From an uncultured Bacteroidales bacterium (lineage in GTDB: Bacteria; Bacteroidota; Bacteroidia; Bacteroidales; UBA11471): a DNA stretch of 37,229 nt. Both the position numbers and the translations under genes were made by a program. Below, piece by piece: positions 34,411-37,229 of this stretch. Location: positions 67,832-105,060 of the forward strand of contig CANQQA010000006.1 in assembly GCA_947625885.1 (NCBI GenBank), in the 5' to 3' direction. Positions within the stretch are counted from its first letter, which is position 1; every line of letters begins with the position of its first letter. Under the pieces are notes generated by a model. That model saw only the letters and a program-made list of their open reading frames with translations, searched no databases and was not told the DNA's origin.

Positions 34411-35445
34411 ATGTTCCGGTGTAACCTTGTAACGATATTGCGGACGTTTGCAGCCTGTTTTTTTTTGACGGCGACCCTTTTCCGGCTTGAAGCGCAAGAC
34501 GGGAAGACATCGTTCGACGTACTCGATTTGCCGGTATCGTCGCACATCAACGCACTCGGCGGCAACAATATTTCCATTATCGAAGAAGACGTTACGGTGA
34601 TGTATCATAATCCGGCGCTGCTGGGGCAGGAAATGAATATGCAGTTTGCTGCCAATTATATGCGCTATGTCGCCGGCATCAATCTCGGCGGTGTGTCTTA
34701 TGCGCAGGCGGTGCGCCGGCACGGCACATGGGCGGCAGGGTTGCAGTATGCCGGCTACGGGTCGATGCGGCAGACCGATGCCACAGGTGTGATTACGGGC
34801 TCTTTTTCGCCGAAAGACCTCTTGATAAGCGGGCTTTATTCCCACGACATTACCTCGTCGCTGCGGGGAGGCATACACGCCAAACTGCTCTATTCTTCTT
34901 ACGAAAGTTATTCGGCGCTGGCGCTCTTTTTCGATTTGGGAATCAACTATTATAACATCGACAGAGACCTTTCCCTGTCGGTGGTGTTCAAAAATTTGGG
35001 TGGACAGATAAAGAAATACGATACGCAAAACATCGCCATGCCGTGGGACATACAGCTCGGTCTGTCGAAAACCATGCGCCATATTCCACTCCGTTTTTCC
35101 ATGACCATACAGCATTTGACGAAATGGCATCTGCCCTTTGAAAAAGTCAATCACGACACCGGAGAGATGAAAGTGCAGGACAGCTTCTTTTCCAATCTTT
35201 TCCGCCATTTGGCATTCGGGCTCGATTACATACCGAATCGAAATTTCTATTTGGCGCTGGGCTATGACTGCAAGCGCAAGGGCGACATGGCGGCTGCGGG
35301 TCGCCGCATATTTTCGGGCGTTACCATTGGCACCGGCATACGGGTGAAGATGTTCGGCATCGACGTGTCAATGGCACAGCATCACTCCAACGGATTCACT
35401 TTCATGGCGAACTTCTCGATGAATATATCACAATTCTTACATTAA
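34411..35445 (+). CDS. porQ: PorQ, T9SS outer-membrane anchor for PorZ
   Basis: 344 aa with a signal peptide (LVTILRTFAACFFLTATLFRLEAQ) followed by a beta-barrel-rich body of the PorV/FadL-like type. SFDVLDLPVSSHINALGGN at the mature N-terminus and DVTVMYHNPALLG are typical of PorQ. The C-terminal strand ends in aromatic or aliphatic residues (FMANFSMNISQFLH), as outer-membrane barrels do. In the known attachment complex PorQ holds PorZ at the outer membrane while PorV holds PorU. cmk starts 11 bases downstream and ispH 6 bases after cmk, so porQ leads a three-gene unit. Confidence 0.9.
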   Translation: MFRCNLVTILRTFAACFFLTATLFRLEAQDGKTSFDVLDLPVSSHINALGGNNISIIEEDVTVMYHNPALLGQEMNMQFAANYMRYVAGINLGGVSYAQAVRRHGTWAAGLQYAGYGSMRQTDATGVITGSFSPKDLLISGLYSHDITSSLRGGIHAKLLYSSYESYSALALFFDLGINYYNIDRDLSLSVVFKNLGGQIKKYDTQNIAMPWDIQLGLSKTMRHIPLRFSMTIQHLTKWHLPFEKVNHDTGEMKVQDSFFSNLFRHLAFGLDYIPNRNFYLALGYDCKRKGDMAAAGRRIFSGVTIGTGIRVKMFGIDVSMAQHHSNGFTFMANFSMNISQFLH

Positions 35446-35456
35446 TATATATAAGT

Positions 35457-36155
35457 ATGCAACCACGAAAAATAGTCATTGCCATCGACGGCTACGCCTC
35501 TTGCGGCAAAAGCACGATGGCGAAAGAGCTGGCTCGGAAAATCGGCTATATCTATATCGACAGTGGGGCGATGTATCGCGCCGTTACCCTTTATTGCCTG
35601 CGCAACGACTTTTTCGACGGCGATACGCTGCGCACGGACGATTTGCTCCAACACCTCGACGAAATAGAAGTTTCTTTTGTGCTCAACAGTGAAACCGGAC
35701 GTCCCGAAACGCTGCTCAACGGCAAAAACGTGGAGCAGGAAATCCGCACGCTGGCTGTTTCTGAAAAGGTGAGCATCGTGGCGGCAGTCGGTTTTGTGCG
35801 CCGCAAGCTCGTGGCATTGCAGCAGGCGCTGGGCAAAAACAAAGGCATCGTCATGGACGGTCGCGACATCGGAACAGTCGTTTTTCCTGACGCGGAACTG
35901 AAAATATTTCTGACCGCCGCGCCCGAAGTGCGTGCCCGCCGTCGTCTTGCCGAAATGCAAGCCAAAGGGCAGACGGCATCGTATGAGGAGATATTGCGCA
36001 ATGTCAAGGAGCGCGACCGCATAGACGAGACCCGCGAAGTCGACCCTCTGCGGAGAGCCGATGACGCCCTTTTGCTCGATAATTCAAATCTCACGTTGGC
36101 GCAGCAGGACGAATGGCTGATGACGCAATATCGTCGGGCAGCCGGCATAGAATAA
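35457..36155 (+). CDS. cmk: Cytidylate kinase
   Basis: 232 aa nucleoside monophosphate kinase that converts CMP and dCMP to the diphosphates. The P-loop is GYASCGKST at residues 12-20, with the Cys variant common in Bacteroidota in place of the usual GPAGSGKST. YIDSGAMYRAVTL is the acceptor-base region, MDGRDIGTVVFPDAELKIFLTA is diagnostic, and the lid region contains RRRLAEMQAKG. The length is standard. It lies between porQ (11-base gap) and ispH (6-base gap). Confidence 0.97.
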   Translation: MQPRKIVIAIDGYASCGKSTMAKELARKIGYIYIDSGAMYRAVTLYCLRNDFFDGDTLRTDDLLQHLDEIEVSFVLNSETGRPETLLNGKNVEQEIRTLAVSEKVSIVAAVGFVRRKLVALQQALGKNKGIVMDGRDIGTVVFPDAELKIFLTAAPEVRARRRLAEMQAKGQTASYEEILRNVKERDRIDETREVDPLRRADDALLLDNSNLTLAQQDEWLMTQYRRAAGIE

Positions 36156-36161
36156 AGGAGT

Positions 36162-37031
36162 ATGGCACAGGTAGAAATCGACGAAAATTCGGGCTTTTGC
36201 TTCGGTGTGGTCAATGCCATACGCAAAGCCGAAGAAGAGTTGGAAAAGACAGGGCGCCTTTACTGTCTGGGCGATATTGTGCACAATAACAGCGAAGTAG
36301 CCCGTTTGCAACAGAAAGGATTGATTACTATCGACCATGATGCGTTTGCCCGCCTGCACGACGTAAAAGTGCTTTTGCGGGCGCACGGCGAGCCGCCCGA
36401 GACATACCGTATCGCTCGCGAAAACCGCATCGAAATCATCGACGCCACCTGTCCGGTAGTATTGCAGTTGCAGCGAAAAATAAAACAGGCATACGAAAAT
36501 TCCGACCCCGACCGCACCCAAATCGTCATTTACGGAAAACGCGGTCATGCCGAAGTAAACGGACTTGTGGGGCAGACCGATGGTCGCGCCGTCGTTATCG
36601 AAAGCACCGGCGATTTCGACCGCCTCGATTTTTCCAAAAACATCTGCCTCTATTCGCAGACGACCAAGTCGGTCGAAGGGCTGCAACACGTTGTCGATGA
36701 AATTACGCGGCGACGAGGCGGCGTAGCTCCGGAATATCACGACACCATTTGTCGACAGGTCGCCAACCGCATTCCCGACATACGCCGCTTTGCCCGTCGG
36801 CACGACCTCGTACTTTTTGTGTGCGGGCGCAAGTCGTCGAACGGAAAAGTGCTTTATGAGGAGTGCCGGCGCGAAAATCCCGACACCCGCTTTATCAGCG
36901 ATGTATCGGAAATCGACCCGTCGTGGCTCGACGGTCGCCGCAGCATCGGAATATGCGGCGCCACCTCCACGCCGAAGTGGCTTATGGAGGCGGTTGCCCG
37001 TTACGTAACCGATTATTTGGATAAAAAATAG
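36162..37031 (+). CDS. ispH: 4-hydroxy-3-methylbut-2-enyl diphosphate reductase
   Basis: 289 aa. It carries out the last step of the MEP pathway, making isopentenyl and dimethylallyl diphosphate with a [4Fe-4S] cluster. The three cluster cysteines are present: C13 in NSGFCFGVVNA, C97 in DATCPVV and C197 in DTICRQVANR. Active-site His and Glu regions (VHNNSEV, RAHGEPPE, GKRGHAEVNGL) are intact, as is the C-terminal GICGATSTPKWLMEAV. It is the last gene of the porQ-cmk-ispH unit. Its product feeds the prenyl synthase at 33274-34248. Confidence 0.97.
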   Translation: MAQVEIDENSGFCFGVVNAIRKAEEELEKTGRLYCLGDIVHNNSEVARLQQKGLITIDHDAFARLHDVKVLLRAHGEPPETYRIARENRIEIIDATCPVVLQLQRKIKQAYENSDPDRTQIVIYGKRGHAEVNGLVGQTDGRAVVIESTGDFDRLDFSKNICLYSQTTKSVEGLQHVVDEITRRRGGVAPEYHDTICRQVANRIPDIRRFARRHDLVLFVCGRKSSNGKVLYEECRRENPDTRFISDVSEIDPSWLDGRRSIGICGATSTPKWLMEAVARYVTDYLDKK

Positions 37032-37136
37032 TCCCTTTCCCGTTTTTGCCTCCGAATTTTTTTGAAATATAATCGGCTTAAAATCAACAGCAACGAATAA
37101 ACTGCAAAATTTTTTTTGAAAAAACCGGTAAAAAAA

Positions 37137-37169
37137 TTTGGAGGAAGAGGAGAAAAGGGGTTAAATTTG
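37137..37169 (+). promoter_or_regulatory. Strong promoter for a gene beyond the right edge
   Basis: TTTG (37137-37140), 21 bases, then TAAATTTG (37162-37169), a textbook Bacteroidota promoter. The spacer is almost entirely purine. The first downstream ATG (37210) is followed by a stop after four codons, so the real start codon lies outside the window. Confidence 0.75.
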
Positions 37170-37229
37170 CAGCCGCTTTCGGAAGGGAGCGAGTCGGACA
37201 TTGAGAAGAATGAAGACAAAGTAGTACGA

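Noticed and set aside
1-37229. CRISPR arrays, insertion sequences, phage, integrase or attachment sites near the two tRNAs
   Set aside because: I saw no direct-repeat arrays, transposase or integrase coding, or duplicated tRNA ends. The search was by eye only.

Overview
The window is ordinary chromosome from a member of the Bacteroidota, most likely order Bacteroidales. Four things point there. It carries type IX secretion system (T9SS) genes, which are confined to this phylum. Most transcription units are preceded by the Bacteroides-type promoter -7 box TAnnTTTG, sometimes with a TTG/TTTG at -33, rather than by -35/-10 boxes. It has an ArgF'-type acylornithine carbamoyltransferase. It also has families typical of the phylum: DUF4494, class III fructose bisphosphatase and the DHOD-like flavoprotein. 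GC looks moderate (about half). A T9SS-bearing gut lineage such as Barnesiellaceae would fit, but that placement is a guess. I see no plasmid, phage, IS, CRISPR or defence genes.

Layout, left to right. At 1-1860 is the 3' part of porZ (+), which converges on leuS (-) at a shared bidirectional terminator. A lone GH43 glycosidase (+, 4918-6465) has its own promoter and an operator-like inverted repeat, and tRNA-Asn follows. The very large sprA/sov (-), ruvA (-) and a bactofilin (-) form one leftward unit, 15155 to 6725. Divergent from it run folB and the T9SS plug gene, followed rightward by proA, the argF' homologue and argS. These converge on a seven-gene leftward unit, 27605 to 21221: engB/ysxC, DUF4494, yggS, DHOD-like, galM, sugar MFS, galK. 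Divergent from engB are fbp, recR and a GNAT gene (+), which converge on a ROK glucokinase (-). Then come tRNA-Glu(CTC) (-), a small 73-aa ORF (+), and a prenyl synthetase plus tatD pair (-). Finally porQ, cmk and ispH run rightward, and a strong promoter at the right edge drives a gene outside the window. No gene-free stretch exceeds about 220 bases.

How the genes fit together. The clearest theme is T9SS: PorZ and PorQ (cell-surface attachment complex), SprA/Sov (outer-membrane translocon) and the Plug protein that closes the translocon, each embedded in a different housekeeping unit. A second theme is arginine and proline: ProA, the ArgF' homologue (acylated arginine pathway) and ArgS. A third is hexose metabolism: GalM, sugar symporter, GalK, ROK glucokinase and class III FBPase. 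A fourth is isoprenoids: IspH makes IPP/DMAPP and the nearby prenyl synthetase consumes them. I did not find a clearly new multi-gene system. The most checkable oddities are Thr at the substrate-specificity residue 90 of the ArgF' homologue, mismatches in the tRNA-Glu(CTC) acceptor stem, a perfect inverted repeat beside the GH43 promoter, a hairpin at the predicted 5' end of the argS mRNA, and the bactofilin-ruvA-sprA gene order.
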